The notes beneath the pieces were generated by a model. The model did no database searches. It was not told the origin of the DNA and saw nothing but the letters and a program-made list of their open reading frames with translations. From Notolepis coatsorum (Eukaryota > Chordata > Actinopteri > Aulopiformes > Paralepididae), in NCBI GenBank assembly GCA_963971535.1, contig OZ020586.1:73514949-73578948 (forward strand): DNA of 64,000 nt, in the 5' to 3' direction. The translations under genes were made by a program, and so were the position numbers. Position 1 is the stretch's first letter. Every line of letters starts with the position of its first letter. Shown here piece after piece: positions 22,043 through 34,661 of this stretch.

Positions 22043-23139
22043 AGTGGAGAAGTTCTGCCGGTCGTCAAGGACTAGACCAAGGTTCTTGGCGGTCGGGGAC
22101 ACGGCCACGGCTACATTCTCCACTGTGATGGAAAGGTCGGTCAGCGGGGAGGAATTGGCCGGCAGCCGGCAGGTGAAGCAATTATGTTTTGCTTAGGTTC
22201 AGTTTGAGGTGGTTGGTCGACCGTCATCCAGGCGGAGATGTTGGACAGACAGGCCAAGATCCGCATAGAGACATGGATATCTGAGGGAGGAAAGGAGAGG
22301 AAGAGTTGAGTATCATTGGCATAGCAATGATACGAGAAGGCATAAGACGTGATAATGTTACCCAGAGATTTGGTGTAGAGGGAGAAGAGGAGGGGTCCAA
22401 GGACCGAGCCCTGGGGGACACCCGTCTGAAGGGGACAGGGGACCAACAGTTGGTTGAACCATGATACTTGGTTGTCTGCCTACTTTGTGGATCTGATGGT
22501 TGACTGTGTCGAAGGCAGCCGACATGTCCAGGAGAATCAGGACAGAGGAGAGGCCCTTCGCTCTTACTAAGTGAAGAGCCTCTGTGACCGCTATGAGGGC
22601 CGTCTCTGTGGAGCGACCAGTCCTGAAGCCTGACTGATTAGGGTCTAAGAGGTAATTCTGTAAGAGATAATCAGTAAGTTGGTTGGATACAGCACGTTCA
22701 AGTGATTTAGAAAGGAAGGAGAGAAGATAGTTGTCTATGGTTGTTTGAGAGCGGTGTGCCTCTGGCTTGTTTTAGGGAGGTGGGAGAAGTTGATATGGTT
22801 GCAGTTAGGAATGGGAGGATGTCTGGTGCTATGGTTTGGAGGAGTGGGGAGGGTATCGGGTCCAGCTGGCATGTAGTGGGACGGTTCGACGTTACCAGTG
22901 TCAAGGCCTCTGCGTCTGTAATGGAAGATGACAGAGTAAAGGATGGCGTTGGGAGAAGCAGCTGCAGACATTCTCCACCTTTTTCTTGAAGAATATAGCA
23001 AAGTCCTCGGCAGGAGGGGGGGGGGCGGAGGGGGAGTGAGGAGGGAGGACATGCAGTTTGTGAAGGTTCTTAGCCGAGGCCTTGATCTTATGGTGAAAGA
23101 AAGAAGCTTTGGCAGTAGTAATGGTTTTGGAGAAAGGTT
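22043..23139 (-). pseudogene. L2 LINE ORF2 fragment, reverse-transcriptase region
   Basis: Minus-strand pieces give [30 protein letters not shown] (the YADD box changed to YAND) and ISAWM. Upstream parts (higher coordinates) hold HTALKQP-type and NLHKLH segments. Frames shift several times, so the copy is dead. It is interrupted at about 23140 by another L2 3' end and seems to resume at 23540-23750. Confidence 0.65.
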
Positions 23140-23535
23140 GTGATAGGTGGTGTCTTTCTATACTTCCTCTCGGCCGCTCTCAGGACCTGTCTTTCTTCTC
23201 TCACTGCATCCGACAGCCATGGACTGGGTGGGGAACGGTGGGCAGGCTTCTCTGCAAGGGGACAGAGCTTTCAGTGTGGCAGCTCCCACCCTCTGGAACT
23301 CCCTCCCCGCAGAACTCCGCACCACCCCAACTCTGGACTCATTTAAAAAACTGCTCAAAACCCACCTCTTCAACCTGGCCTTCAACCCCTAACTTTCTCA
23401 CTATATATGTATATGTTGTGTCTGTCCACTATGTTTGTTAATTTTGTTATCCCCCCCCCCCCCCTTATGTAAAGCGACCTTGGGTCCTCTGAAAGGCGCT
23501 ATATAAAACGAAGTATTATTATTATTATTATTATA
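23140..23535 (+). mobile_element. L2 LINE 3' end, opposite orientation
   Basis: Encodes GDRAFSVAAPTLWNSLPAEL and FKKLLKTHLFNLAF, the usual L2 C-terminus. A poly-C run follows, then AAGCGACCTTGGGTCCTCTG, GGCGCTATATAAAACGAAG and an (ATT)n tail. It lies head-on inside the minus-strand L2. Confidence 0.75.
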
Positions 23536-23539
23536 GAGC

Positions 23540-23930
23540 TTGTTGAGGTTGAGAGGGCTGAGACGAGGGTGGAGGTTGCCGTATCTGGGGGGAGAGCAGA
23601 GAAAGTCTCACTCAAAGGTAGAGTGGATAGGATGTCGGAGGAGAGGGTGGAGGGGGATAGGGAGTGTAGGTTGTGTCTGAATGAGACAGTTTGGGTTGGA
23701 TTCGATGGTTTGTGGTTAAGCATAAGAGTTAGTGAGAAGGATATAAAGAAGTTATATATAAGATCTGATAAATGGAGGGGAGTTACTGTGGTGTTAATTA
23801 TGCTGGAGTCATGGGAGAAACCGGTACAGACACAGAGAGGTGGGGGTTGGTTACACCCTTGTTGCCTAGTAAACCAGATCTCCCTACCGTCCAGCTAAGC
23901 TGTGTCACGCTGGTCTCATAAGATGAATCT
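23540..23930 (-). other. Probable continuation of the minus-strand L2, then unassigned
   Basis: 23540-23720 on the minus strand has a Ser/Thr/Leu-rich open stretch (SDILSTLPLSETFSALPPDT) of the kind found upstream of the L2 RT domain. 23750-23930 is not assignable. Confidence 0.35.
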
Positions 23931-23936
23931 TAAGTG

Positions 23937-24091
23937 TAGGGATTGATTGGCTTGCAGGTTTCTTCAATCAAACTGTCAACTCGTTGAGTGGTGGGCGGGA
24001 CATAGAACGAACTATGTGATTTCTCTACAGGAGAATTTGTCCGAATGTCTGAATCCGATATCGGCCAATACCCATATATTGTGCATCCCTA
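23937..24091. mobile_element. Possible hAT MITE end (GCATCCCTA)
   Basis: The right side CCGATATCGGCCAATACCCA followed by GTGCATCCCTA matches the terminus of the hAT MITE at 25086-25457 in reverse. The left TAGGGATT may be its partner, but no target duplication is found. Confidence 0.35.
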
Positions 24092-24354
24092 CACCTATGA
24101 ATATGATGCTTATTACAGACATACTATGGCTCAAATGAAGCATTAGACTCAGCAGAATATGTACATGGCACTGACCTAGGATACAGATAAAAGGTTTGGT
24201 TTGCTCCTCTTTTAATCTATTTGATGTTTTTCTTTCTCTCACATCAACCACATAGTCAAAACAGCCTTCTTCCATCTTAAAAAATGGTCTACAATGTGAA
24301 GAGCAAAGGTGAGAGGACACAACCTTGTGGTCACTAGTCTGAGTGCTGATGACC
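24092..24354. other. Unassigned stretch
   Basis: No repeat boundaries or coding features recognised. Confidence 0.4.
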
Positions 24355-24760
24355 GGTGACGTCTACTTTATGGCATCCTCTCCAAACTCCTCAACAAACT
24401 GCAATACATCCAGAACTCTACCGCCCACACGCTTACTTCCACCTGCTCCAGGGAACACATCACCCCTGTCTTCCAAAACCTCCACGGGCATCCATTTCTA
24501 ACGCCTCCTCATCTTCCTATAAAGTACTCCATAATAGGGCTCTCCTCACATTTCCAACAGCACACTCCTACACGCTCCCTGAGATCAGCCAAAGCCAACC
24601 TCCTCACCCCTGCCCTCCGGGACACACCCGCACCTCTGACCCACTCTCCAGCTTCAACAAGAGCCCTTTGATTGATTGATTGAATTTATTGGACAATCTA
24701 AAATCACATAAAATGTACAGCCACCACATATAATTTAAAACCGTCGAGGCTTGAAACACA
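24355..24760 (+). pseudogene. L2-like LINE fragment plus minus-strand retroposon tail
   Basis: 24355-24668 encodes broken pieces matching LLNKLQYIQNSTA, REHITPVFQNLHG and KPTSS-type segments of an L2 C-terminus. From 24669 a (TTGA)n run leads into TTTATTGGACAATCTAAAAT, a minus-strand retroposon 3' end. Confidence 0.55.
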
Positions 24761-25085
24761 ATAAAACAAATTGTTTTCCCATTGTGGTCCTCAATGCCCT
24801 AAAAACGAATCTATTCAAATCTGCTTTTAATCTCTGATCCTCTTTTTAGTTTTGGTTTGTTATTTAAAAACTCTGCTGGATCTCTTTACAAGAAACAGAA
24901 ATGTCTCGCCAGCTCCTTTTATAGGGCATGCAAGGGCTGTGTGCAGACTGATTCAACAGCTCCTCATAATGGAAGGGAGATGCTAAGCATTGCACCTCGG
25001 TTGTACTGACCCCTGGGAAAATAGTCAACAGGTAGCGCGAAAGCAATTTGTGACTGATCAAAATTGTATTCGATTAGATTAAAAT
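24761..25085. other. Unassigned AT-rich stretch
   Basis: No coding or repeat structure I can name. Confidence 0.35.
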
Positions 25086-25457
25086 TAGGGATGCTCGATA
25101 TTGGCTTTTTTACCGATACCGATATACCAATATTGTCCAACTCTTAATTTCCGATACCGATATCAACCGATACCGATATATGCAGGGTTTCCCACCCCAA
25201 AAAATTGAATAATTCCAGGTGATTAACATTACATATCTCTTGTTGTGGAATTAACACAACATTATGCATACTTTTGACAATAAATAAAACCAGAATTTGT
25301 TCTTACTTGCTTGCCTGGGTAAATAAAGGTTATAGAAATGTAAAAAAAAATAAAAATAAAAAAAGAATTTAAACCGATACCGATATTTTCCCATATCACA
25401 TTTTAATGCCGATATCGGCCGATAATATCGGTAGGCCGATAATATCGGACATCCCTA
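25086..25457. mobile_element. hAT MITE with perfect 8-bp target duplication
   Basis: Termini TAGGGATGCTCGATATTGG and the reverse complement of TAGGGATGTCCGATATTATC are inverted repeats. ATTAAAAT stands at both 25078-25085 and 25458-25465. The interior is rich in CCGATACCGATAT motifs and includes a segment (about 25193-25375) that may be a further insertion. No coding sequence. Confidence 0.85.
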
Positions 25458-26091
25458 ATTAAAATGTATTGTCATTATACAGCAGACATACAATACAACG
25501 TACGTAACGCACGTTAGTACGTCATTGCTAATAAACTATAGATTTATAATATATATTATTAAATATATAGCCTACATGAAAGGAATGGGGTGTGCTGATA
25601 GCAGAATGTAGATGTGTCCATTCTATTCCACTATAGCTATATCCGCACAATTTAATTTAGTTCTTATTTATTTATTTATTCACTTGTCATTTGTCGTATT
25701 TATTATTATTATAATTATTTAAATCCGAGGATGTCTGTAGAATCGACGTGAACGCAATCACCAACGATTTCTCCAAGATGAAGCCGTTAAGAACACGGGC
25801 ACACACCAGTCTGTCCGACTTACGACTGCCTTTCCACGCTCGTAAATCCTGCTCTTAGCTACAAGCGAATCCCTGAGACGGAACTGTTTGTGAATGCCAA
25901 AATCGTCCCAAAAAGCTTGTAAGTGGAGTTGGTTACGATAAAATTTGCTCGTAACTTTTCTCGTAAATACGTTCGTGAATGAGGGCCAATGATCATTAAT
26001 TACCCTGAGAGACAAGTCCACATTACAGCCTGGAAATACACAGTACAGTACAGTAGTAACATTTTCACAAATACACACTGAAAGAACTTGT
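25458..26091. other. Unassigned stretch
   Basis: AT-rich to about 25730. The text near 25920-25990 (GTAACTTTTCTCGTAAATAC, GTGAATGAGGGCCAATG) resembles a dispersed DNA-element end, but no partner was found. Confidence 0.35.
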
Positions 26092-26131
26092 ACTCACACA
26101 CACACACACACACAAAAACAGCATACACATG

Positions 26132-26220
<89 letters not shown>
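26092..26220. repeat. (CA)n microsatellite, two blocks
   Basis: CA runs at 26096-26114 and 26138-26220. Confidence 0.95.
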
Positions 26221-26221
<1 letters not shown>

Positions 26222-26349
26222 TTGGGCTCCGGTAAAGTGGGCTCATCTCGGCTGCCGAGTGGTAACCCACGGCAACGCGGGTCTGTGGCTGCAAGGAGAA
26301 GAGCAGCAGCTCCTCTCTGCCAAACCTGTCACAACAACACGCTGTCACG

Positions 26350-27099
<750 letters not shown>

Positions 27100-28014
27100 T
27101 TTTCTCATGCCAAATCCTCCCCCCTGACGACCTTTCCATCACAGTCGAGAATGCAGCTGTGACCGCGTCCCCGACCGCCAAGAACCTTGGTGTTGTCCTC
27201 GACGACCAGTTGAACTTCTCTGCTCACATCGCAGCGACAACCAGAACCTGCAGATTCCTCCTGAGCAACGTCAGAAGGATCCGCCCCTTCCTGACAAAAG
27301 AAGCCACCCAACTCCTCGTCCAATCAACAGTCATCTCCCGCCTCGACTACTGCAACGCACTGCTCGCTCGCCTCCCGGCCACTGCCACTAAGCCTCTTCA
27401 ACTCATTCAGAACGCAGCGGCCCGCCTGATCTCAAACCTACCGAAGTCGGCCCATGTCACCCCACTTCTTAGGGACCTGCACTAGCTCCCCATTGCTGCA
27501 CGAATCTGCTTCAAGGCCCTCGACCTGGCCTACCGTGCGGCAAAGGGAACCGCTCCCGCCTACCTCCGGTCAATGGTCTCTAACTACACACCCTCAAGAC
27601 CCCTACGCTCTGCATCTTCTGGCCGCCTCAGACCTACTCCTATCCAAGCTCCGGGAGGGTCATCAAAGAGAAGTCGCCTATTCTCAGTCCTTGCCCCACA
27701 ATGGTGGAATGAACTACCCACCCCAGTTAGGACAGCCGAAACCAGTCCAATCTTTCGCCGTCGACTAAAGACACACTTCTTCAACCATTATCTGAATCAT
27801 TTTTTATTTATAATTTTTTTTTAGATCTAACCCTAACTAACGTTACTGTCATGCACTTGTCCTAATAAACTAACCTACACTGTAGCACTCAACACTTTGA
27901 TGAACATTGTTGCTCAGCTGATAGAGTTGTGCCCTTCCTGATGACTTGTCGTACAGAACTTGTAAGTCGCTTTGGATAAAAGCGTCAGCTAAATGACTAA
28001 ATGTAAATGTAAAT
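27100..28014 (+). pseudogene. L2 LINE 3' half with one clear nonsense codon
   Basis: Frame 26925-27485 carries VTASPTAKNLGVVLDDQLNF, then AATTRTCRFLLSNVRRIRPF, SRLDYCNALLARLP and LIQNAAARLISNLPK, the post-RT L2 signature. The codon after LRDLH is TAG (27483-27485) where the family has Trp. The frame then continues through YLRSMVSNYTPSRPLRS and QWWNELP to the C-terminus. The 3' end is AAGTCGCTTTGGATAAAAGC with an (AAATGT) tail. Confidence 0.8.
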
Positions 28015-28202
28015 AACAAGATTTCTCGTCGTTGGCACCCAATGTGTTAAAGGACCAGACCAGTCTTTAAATGTGGGTCACAAGCCTTTCTTGCCTTGAT
28101 ACAAAAATCAAGGCACCCTTCTTTTTTCATAATCTTTCACTGTTACTGAAAAATTTCTATTCACCACTGCCATTGACCTCCAGTGTATCTAAAAATGTGT
28201 CT

Positions 28203-29155
28203 TAGCTCATTGACTGCCGGGGATTAGCCATGGCCCTGTGGTAGCATTGCCACGCTTTTAAAGATAGGACTGAGTCACCTTGTTTATAGAGCTATAACTA
28301 TATTCTATATTATAGCTATGGATACAATACTATGGCCCATTTGACATCACCTATCTATCGTTCAATATGTGAAAAAGAATAAATTTTTCCATCCATACGT
28401 TCCTGTGTTATACCGTGGTGAATATAAGTATGGTTTCAGAGCGGTCTAGGGTAATTCATGAAATACTGAGTTATAGCCCTATACGTCAATTCCACTATAG
28501 ACGACGTTGCCATTTCTTGCCTGTATACGCTATTATCCCGAAATCAAATCTATGTCATAGGTATTATGTTCCATCATGAATGCATGAACGGGGGGGGGGG
28601 GGGTCGTTTCTGATTATTTGATTGTCAGTAACGGCATTCGTATTGAACACTAAAAACGGTTATCAGCCCGATCGGTGTAAAAGCATTGCAGGATCAAGCA
28701 AAAATTGACGTCAGATCATTCTTACCTGTGATCGGGAGTATTCCAAAAATAATATTCCAATTGTTTGATCGCCATCTGCTACATCCAATGTCCATTTGGC
28801 CCACGGCATAATCCACCACAACATATGGATCGGGAATATTTGACGCGCTTCAATGGACCCGGCAGAACGGCTGCCCTCGCCCGACAAGGAAACATGAAAC
28901 CGGAGTTTGGCCGTCCCACAGGCGAAGATAGAAGGGTACAAAGGGTGCTCGATACCGCCGTCTAGCGGGATGTGGCCAGTATTGCACTTTTACATTCTCA
29001 GGCTGATTCCCCATGTTAACCCCGAGTCCGTGTGCCTGTAATAAATAGAAATATCGAATAAAAGAAATAACGATCAAATAACGAGTATACTCGTTGTTGG
29101 CGTTCAACGATTGGTGCCCAATAACGAGTATACTCGTCGTTGGCAGTGAATGAGT
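28203..29155. mobile_element. Probable piggyBac-like non-autonomous element
   Basis: Left TTAGCTCATTGACTGCC pairs with the reverse complement of TTAACTCATTCACTGCC at the right edge, about 17 bp with two differences. The right part holds repeated ACGAGTATACTCGT palindromes (29078-29135). No transposase frame is seen. A poly-G run lies at 28591-28603. Confidence 0.5.
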
Positions 29156-29295
29156 TAAAGGAACACATGGTAAATACACAAATCACAACATGTAAATAAC
29201 AAAATGTTTGAGTTGTTGGAAAGTACATGTTACTTTTGATGGTAGGCTAATGGTCCATTTCCACTTCTGTTCATTGTGTGAACTATCTAGCGTGG

Positions 29296-31492
29296 TGCTG
29301 TAGTGTGGTGCAGGTCTCTCTCTGTAGTGTGGTGCAGGTCTCTCTCTCTGTAGTGTGGTGCAGGTCTCTCTCTCTGTAGTGTGGTGCAGGTCTCTCTCTG
29401 TAGTGTGGTGCAGGTCTCTCTCTCTGTAGTGTGGTGCAGGTCTCTCTCTCTGTAGTGTGGTGCAGGTCTCTCTCTGTAGTGTGGTGCAGGTCTCTCTCTC
29501 TGTAGTGTGGTGCAGGTCTCTCTATCTGTAGTGTGGTGCAGGTCTCTCTCTCTGTAGTGTGGTGCAGGTCTCTCTCTGTAGTGTGGTGCAGGTCTCTCTC
29601 TCTGTAGTGTGGTGCAGGTCTCTCTCTGTAGTGTGGTGCAGGTCTCTCTCTCTCTCTGTAGTGTGGTGCATGTCTCTCTCTGTAGTGTGGTGCAGGTCTC
29701 TCTCTATCTGTAGTGTGATGCAGGTCTCTCTCTCTGTAGTGTGGTGCAGGTCTCTCTCTCTGTAGTGTGGTGCAGGTATCTCTCTCTGTAGTGTGGTGCA
29801 GGTCTCTCTCTGTAGTGTGGTGCAGGTCTCTCTCTGTAGTGTGGTGCAGGTCTCTCTCTCTGTAGTGTGGTGCAGGTCTCTCTCTCTGTAGTGTGGTGCA
29901 GGTCTCTCTCTGTAGTATGGTGCAGGTCTCTCTCTCTATAGTGTGGTGCAGGTCTCTCTCTGTAGTGTGGTGCAGGTATCTCTCTCTGTAGTGTGGTGCA
30001 GGTCTCTCTCTGTAGTGTGGTGCAGGTCTCTCTCTGTAGTGTGGTGCAGGTCTCTCTCTCTGTAGTGTGGTGCAGGTCTCTCTCTCTCTCTCTCTGTAGT
30101 GTGGTGCAGGTATCTCTCTCTGTAGTGTGGTGCAGGTATCTCTCTGTAGTGTGGTGCAGGTCTCTCTCTGTAGTGTGGTGCAGGTCTCTCTCTGTAGTAT
30201 GGTGCAGGTCTCTCTCTCTGTAGTGTGGTGCAGGTCTCTCTCTCTGTAGTGTGGTGCAGGTCTCTCTCTGTAGTGTGGTGCAGGTCTCTCTCTCTGTAGT
30301 GTGGTGCAGGTCTCTCTCTGTAGTGTGGTGCAGGTCTCTCTCTCTGTAGTGTGGTGCAGGTATCTCTCTCTGTAGTGTGGTGCAGGTCTCTCTCTCTGTA
30401 GTGTGGTGCAGGTCTCTCTCTCTGTAGTGTGGTGCAGGTCTCTCTCTGTAGTGTGGTGCAGGTATCTCTCTGTAGTGTGGTGCAGGTCTCTCTCTGTAGT
30501 GTGGTGCAGGTCTCTCTCTGTAGTGTGGTGCAGGTCTCTCTCTGTAGTGTGGTGCAGGTCTCTCTCTCTGTAGTGTGGTGCAGGTCTCTCTCTCTGTAGT
30601 GTGGTGCAGGTCTCTCTCTGTAGTGTGGTGCAGGTCTCTCTCTCTGTAGTGTGGTGCAGGTCTCTCTCTCTGTAGTGTGGTGCAGGTCTCTCTCTCTGTA
30701 GTGTGGTGCAGGTCTCTCTCTGTAGTGTGGTGCAGGTCTCTCTCTCTGTAGTATGGTGCAGGTCTCTCTCTGTAGTGTGGTGCAGGTCTCTCTCTCTGTA
30801 GTGTGGTGCAGGTCTCTCTCTGTAGTGTGGTGCAGGTCTCTCTCTCTGTAGTGTGGTGCAGGTCTCTCTGTAGTGTGGTGCAGGTCTCTCTCTGTAGTGT
30901 GGTGCAGGTCTCTCTGTAGTGTGGTGCAGGTCTCTCTCTGTAGTGTGGTGCAGGTCTCTCTCTCTGTAGTGTGGTGCAGGTCTCTCTCTCTCTCTGTAGT
31001 GTGGTGCAGGTCTCTCTCTCTGTAGTATGGTGCAGGTCTCTCTCTGTAGTGTGGTGCAGGTCTCTCTCTCTGTAGTGTGGTGCAGGTCTCTCTCTCTCTG
31101 TAGTGTGGTGCAGGTCTCTCTCTGTGGTGTGGTGCAGGTCTCTCTCTCTCTGTAGTGTGGTGCAGGTCTCTCTGTAGTGTGGTGCAGGTCTCTCTCTCTC
31201 TGTAGTATGGTGCAGGTTTCTCTCTGTAGTGTGGTGCAGGTCTCTCTCTCTGTAGTGTGGTGCAGGTCTCTCTCTGTAGTGTGGTGCAGGTCTCTCTCTC
31301 TCTGTAGTGTGGTGCAGGTCTCTCTGTAGTGTGGTGCAGGTCTCTCTGTAGTGTGGTGCAGGTCTCTCTCTCTGTAGTGTGGTGCAGGTCTCTCTCTCTA
31401 TAGTGTGGTGCAGGTCTCTCTCTCTATAGTGTGGTGCAGGTCTCTCTGTAGTATGGTGCAGGTCTCTCTCTCTGTAGTGTGGTGCAGGTCTC
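29296..31492 (+). repeat. 2.2-kb minisatellite with (CT)n length variation
   Basis: Units GTAGTGTGGTGCAGGTCT followed by two to seven CT dinucleotides (about 20-30 bp). Around 95 units. Occasional changes (TATGG, GATGC, GTATC). It generates a 658-codon minus-strand frame that is not a gene. Confidence 0.95.
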
Positions 31493-32232
31493 CACCTCCA
31501 GGTTCGCCTCTCAATGACCGGACAAATCACCACTGCCGCTGAAAACGATTGACAGTTTGTGGAGCCAATGAAGTTCTGAAAAGAATGACATCTTACTTGA
31601 GTTGGTTTTCTGAGACCGAGAAGCGATAAAAGCGGCAAGGCGTACCAGAGAATGAAAGTGTGCCTCCCTCTCCGGAGCACAAATTGCGCTAATCTGTTGT
31701 TGCGCTGTTGTTGATCTGTTGTTGTGTGAGAAGGGGTGGGGGTGGTGTATGTGACAAGAGAATAGTGGAGGAGGGAGGAGGGGACTGAGCAGTGGAGGTT
31801 ATTGCATGACTACTAGTGAGGCAGTGCTTCACTAGTATACAAAAAAAAATATTATTAATATACATACTATATATATATATTTTTTTTAGAAATGTTTTCC
31901 TCTGCTGCCTCCCGCTACACTGACTACCGTAACGTTACATTCACGTTTCCCTCTGGTTGGCATTAGCTTTAGCGCTAGCTAACGTTGTCATAATATCTAG
32001 ATCTGTGGGGTCAGCTGGATGACGTTGACTTCGTTTGCAAACGCTAACGTTCGCTATCTATATGGCGTTGGCAGGCGAGGCTGGCGTTGTCCAGTTGACA
32101 CATTACAGATCATGATGCTATGATAGCGTTAGTAGCTAAAGCTACTGCATGTCATCAACTCGATTCGACTGAGGAAGTCGAGAAGGTAGGTACCACACGC
32201 TAAATCGTCCCCGGACCCCGCAACCTATAGAC

Positions 32233-33365
32233 CAGGGGTGTCAAACTCATTTTCACAGAGGGCCACATTAGCATTATGGTTGCCCTCAAAGGGCCAAAGA
32301 CCGTATTAATGTTAATGTAATGTAAAATAAATGTAGCTACTCATTTACATATTGTTAAACATGTTGTTTCTGTATTTATTACTTATTCAAGTTATACATA
32401 TTGCATATGCATTGGCATAGATGTAAAAATATATGTTACTGTTATTTTAACAAATAATTTTAGTTTATCAGAACCCCATATTACTCCATCAATCAATGAT
32501 CAAACCATTCAAGTAAATAACAAATAAGAATATCATCAAATACAAGCTATGACATTAAGTTTGTTCAAAACCTTTTTGTCACAGAGGGGCAGAACTAACA
32601 ACTGTGATCTGCAAAGAACACGTGGGACAGATGTAGCAGATGTTACAAAAACAAATGGCTGCACACAACCTTGCAGAGGCCACTAATGGAAGATAGTTTA
32701 ATTAACTTTAATTAACAGATTGCAGAATGGGTACAGTACAGTACAGCTCAATACACACAATTGTTAAGGGGATGCAGACCAGAGAAAGACTTTCGACTTG
32801 TTTACATCAGGGTCCCCCATTTTCAATTCGTAATGAAATTGCTATTATGTGTCTGCATGAACACACAACTGTAACTGTACTAAAAAATAACAAAATAAGG
32901 GTTTTCTCAGTTCACAACTATATTGGTTAAGTTTTGGGTGGGACTTGTTTGCGTCCCTACAGCTTCTTATTCAATTGAGCGAGATGCTCGGTTATGTCAC
33001 ACAGCCAGTTTGCATCTGACTGTTCAGACAATATTTCTTCAACCCTTTGTTACCTATTCCGCCTGGATCTTTTTTGTATTTTGGGCTGTAAAATTGTCAA
33101 AGAATGTCTGAGGAGTAAGTGCTTTTGGCTTTTTTCCTTTGTTACTTCATCAATACCTCAGATGTTCAACATACATGTATGTGTAAGAATGTGTAATAAC
33201 TAAGGCTGTCAAAGTTAAGCTTTATTAACGCATTAACCCACAATTATTTTAACCCAAGATGAATGTTTAAAAAAAAATAAAATTTTTTACCAGAGCTCTT
33301 GGGGGCCACATCAAATGACGTGGCGGGCCACATTTGGCCCGCGGGCCATGAGTTTGACACCTATG
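32233..33365. mobile_element. hAT element nested in the 31790 hAT, perfect 8-bp target duplication
   Basis: Left CAGGGGTGTCAAACTCATTT, right end GGGCCATGAGTTTGACACCT then ATG. CTATAGAC stands at 32225-32232 and 33366-33373. It carries a LINE 3' fragment at 32699-32841. No intact transposase; short open frames are unremarkable. Confidence 0.85.
32699..32841 (-). mobile_element. LINE 3' UTR fragment inside the nested hAT
   Basis: Matches the 3' end of the 5000-6835 LINE family (AACAGATTGCAGAATGGGTA to CCCCCATTTTCAATTC). No tail repeat remains. Confidence 0.8.
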
Positions 33366-33729
33366 CTATAGACAGTTCCAACTTCAGTGTGTGAATTACG
33401 TTAATCCCACAATTACTCAACTGCACTCAATATTTAAATACCAATGCTAGTCTAAATAAATGTAGACGGACAATGTACGTTTCAAAAATATATATAATAA
33501 TAATAATGCAATAAAAGTCTGAAAATGAAGGGATTATGTCCATGAGTGTCATTTTTAGAAATTAAGGCCTGCCTCTTATATAAGCCTCTCTCTAATAAAG
33601 GCCTGGTGCTCTTTGCAGCTGAGGTAAATAGAAGACCCGTCCTATATTTGAGGATTTACGGTATGCAATCTCATTTCTAAGTTATGATGATTTTTTATTT
33701 TTTAACCTTTTTAAATGATTTTATCTGGG

Positions 33730-34228
33730 TTGAACATGTGGAACTCCCTCTGGTGTTGTGGTCGTGGTATTCACTGACCTTTGGGAAGTATTTCCACATG
33801 CACATGGGTATCTTAGTGGTGTAGTGTATCTTGTAGACCAGGCCCATTGCAAGTTGCTGTACTCTGTCGTCTACTCTAAGCCATCCTAGGTTGTCAAAAT
33901 GGGCAGGGGTGAGGTGGGTTTTAGGAGTAAGGTCAAGCAGTAGTCTGATCAGTTTGTTTTGTGATGTTTGTAATCTTGTTTTTTGTGCATTTGAGGTGCT
34001 TTGGTACCATGAGGTGCAAGCAAAGTCATAGTACCCTTGAATGAGTGCTCCTGTTAGAGTCTTCAAGGTATTCTTGTTTACCAGAGAGGAGATCCGGTAC
34101 AGGAATCTAGTTTGTTGGTTGACTTAGTTTTATTACATTGGATCCCATTTTGTCACAGGAAAGATTTGCCTCTAGGATGGAACCCAGGTAGGTAATTTCA
34201 TCTTTCCTTTTCCTTGTCACCTTCACCT
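33730..34228 (-). pseudogene. LINE ORF2 C-terminal fragment
   Basis: Minus-strand copy of the same LINE family (LTGALIQGYYDFACTSWYQS, HFDNLGWLRVDDRVQQLAMG). It lacks the final codons and 3' UTR on one side and the RT domain on the other. Confidence 0.8.
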
Positions 34229-34545
34229 AATATGTTTTGATCTGGTCAGGTGCGCTGTCACCTAATATGTTTTGATCTGGTCAGGTGCGCTGTCACCTAA
34301 TATGTTTTGATCTGGTCAGGTGCGCTGTCACCTAATATGTTTTGATCTGTGTCTGGTTAGGTGTGCCGTCACGCATCACCTAATAATATGTTTTCATCTG
34401 ACTGGTCAGGTGTGCCATCACCGAATATCTAATTTTTTGCATCTGTGTCTGGTCAGGTGCGCCATCACCGAATATGGAATTTTTTGCATCTGTGTCTGGT
34501 CAGGTACGCCGTCACCTAATGTTAATATGTTTTCATCTGTGTCCA
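34229..34545 (+). repeat. 35-bp minisatellite, about eight units
   Basis: Units GTCACCTAATATGTTTTGAT plus CTGGTCAGGTGCGCT. Later units diverge (TGTGTCTGGTCAGG, ATCACCGAATAT). Confidence 0.85.
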
Positions 34546-34661
34546 CTGACCACTGACACACACAGTGGGGGATGTTTTAAAAATATAATTTAATATATAA
34601 TGTAATATAATAATTTGTGCTTCACCAAAAAAATTGGTCAGCAGCCGCCACTGGGACTGAG

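Larger units (their letters stand above)
31790..34653. mobile_element. hAT element with nested insertions and perfect 8-bp target duplication
   Basis: Left CAGTGGAGGTTATTGC and the reverse complement of right CAGTGGCGGCTGCTGACC are hAT-type ends. GGACTGAG occurs at 31782-31789 and 34654-34661. Within lie a second hAT (32233-33365), a LINE fragment (33730-34228) and a minisatellite (34229-34545), so little of the original body remains. No transposase frame detected. Confidence 0.75.

Noticed and set aside
29704-31680. 658-codon minus-strand open frame
   Set aside because: Almost entirely minisatellite translated in shifting frames; no non-repeat domain.
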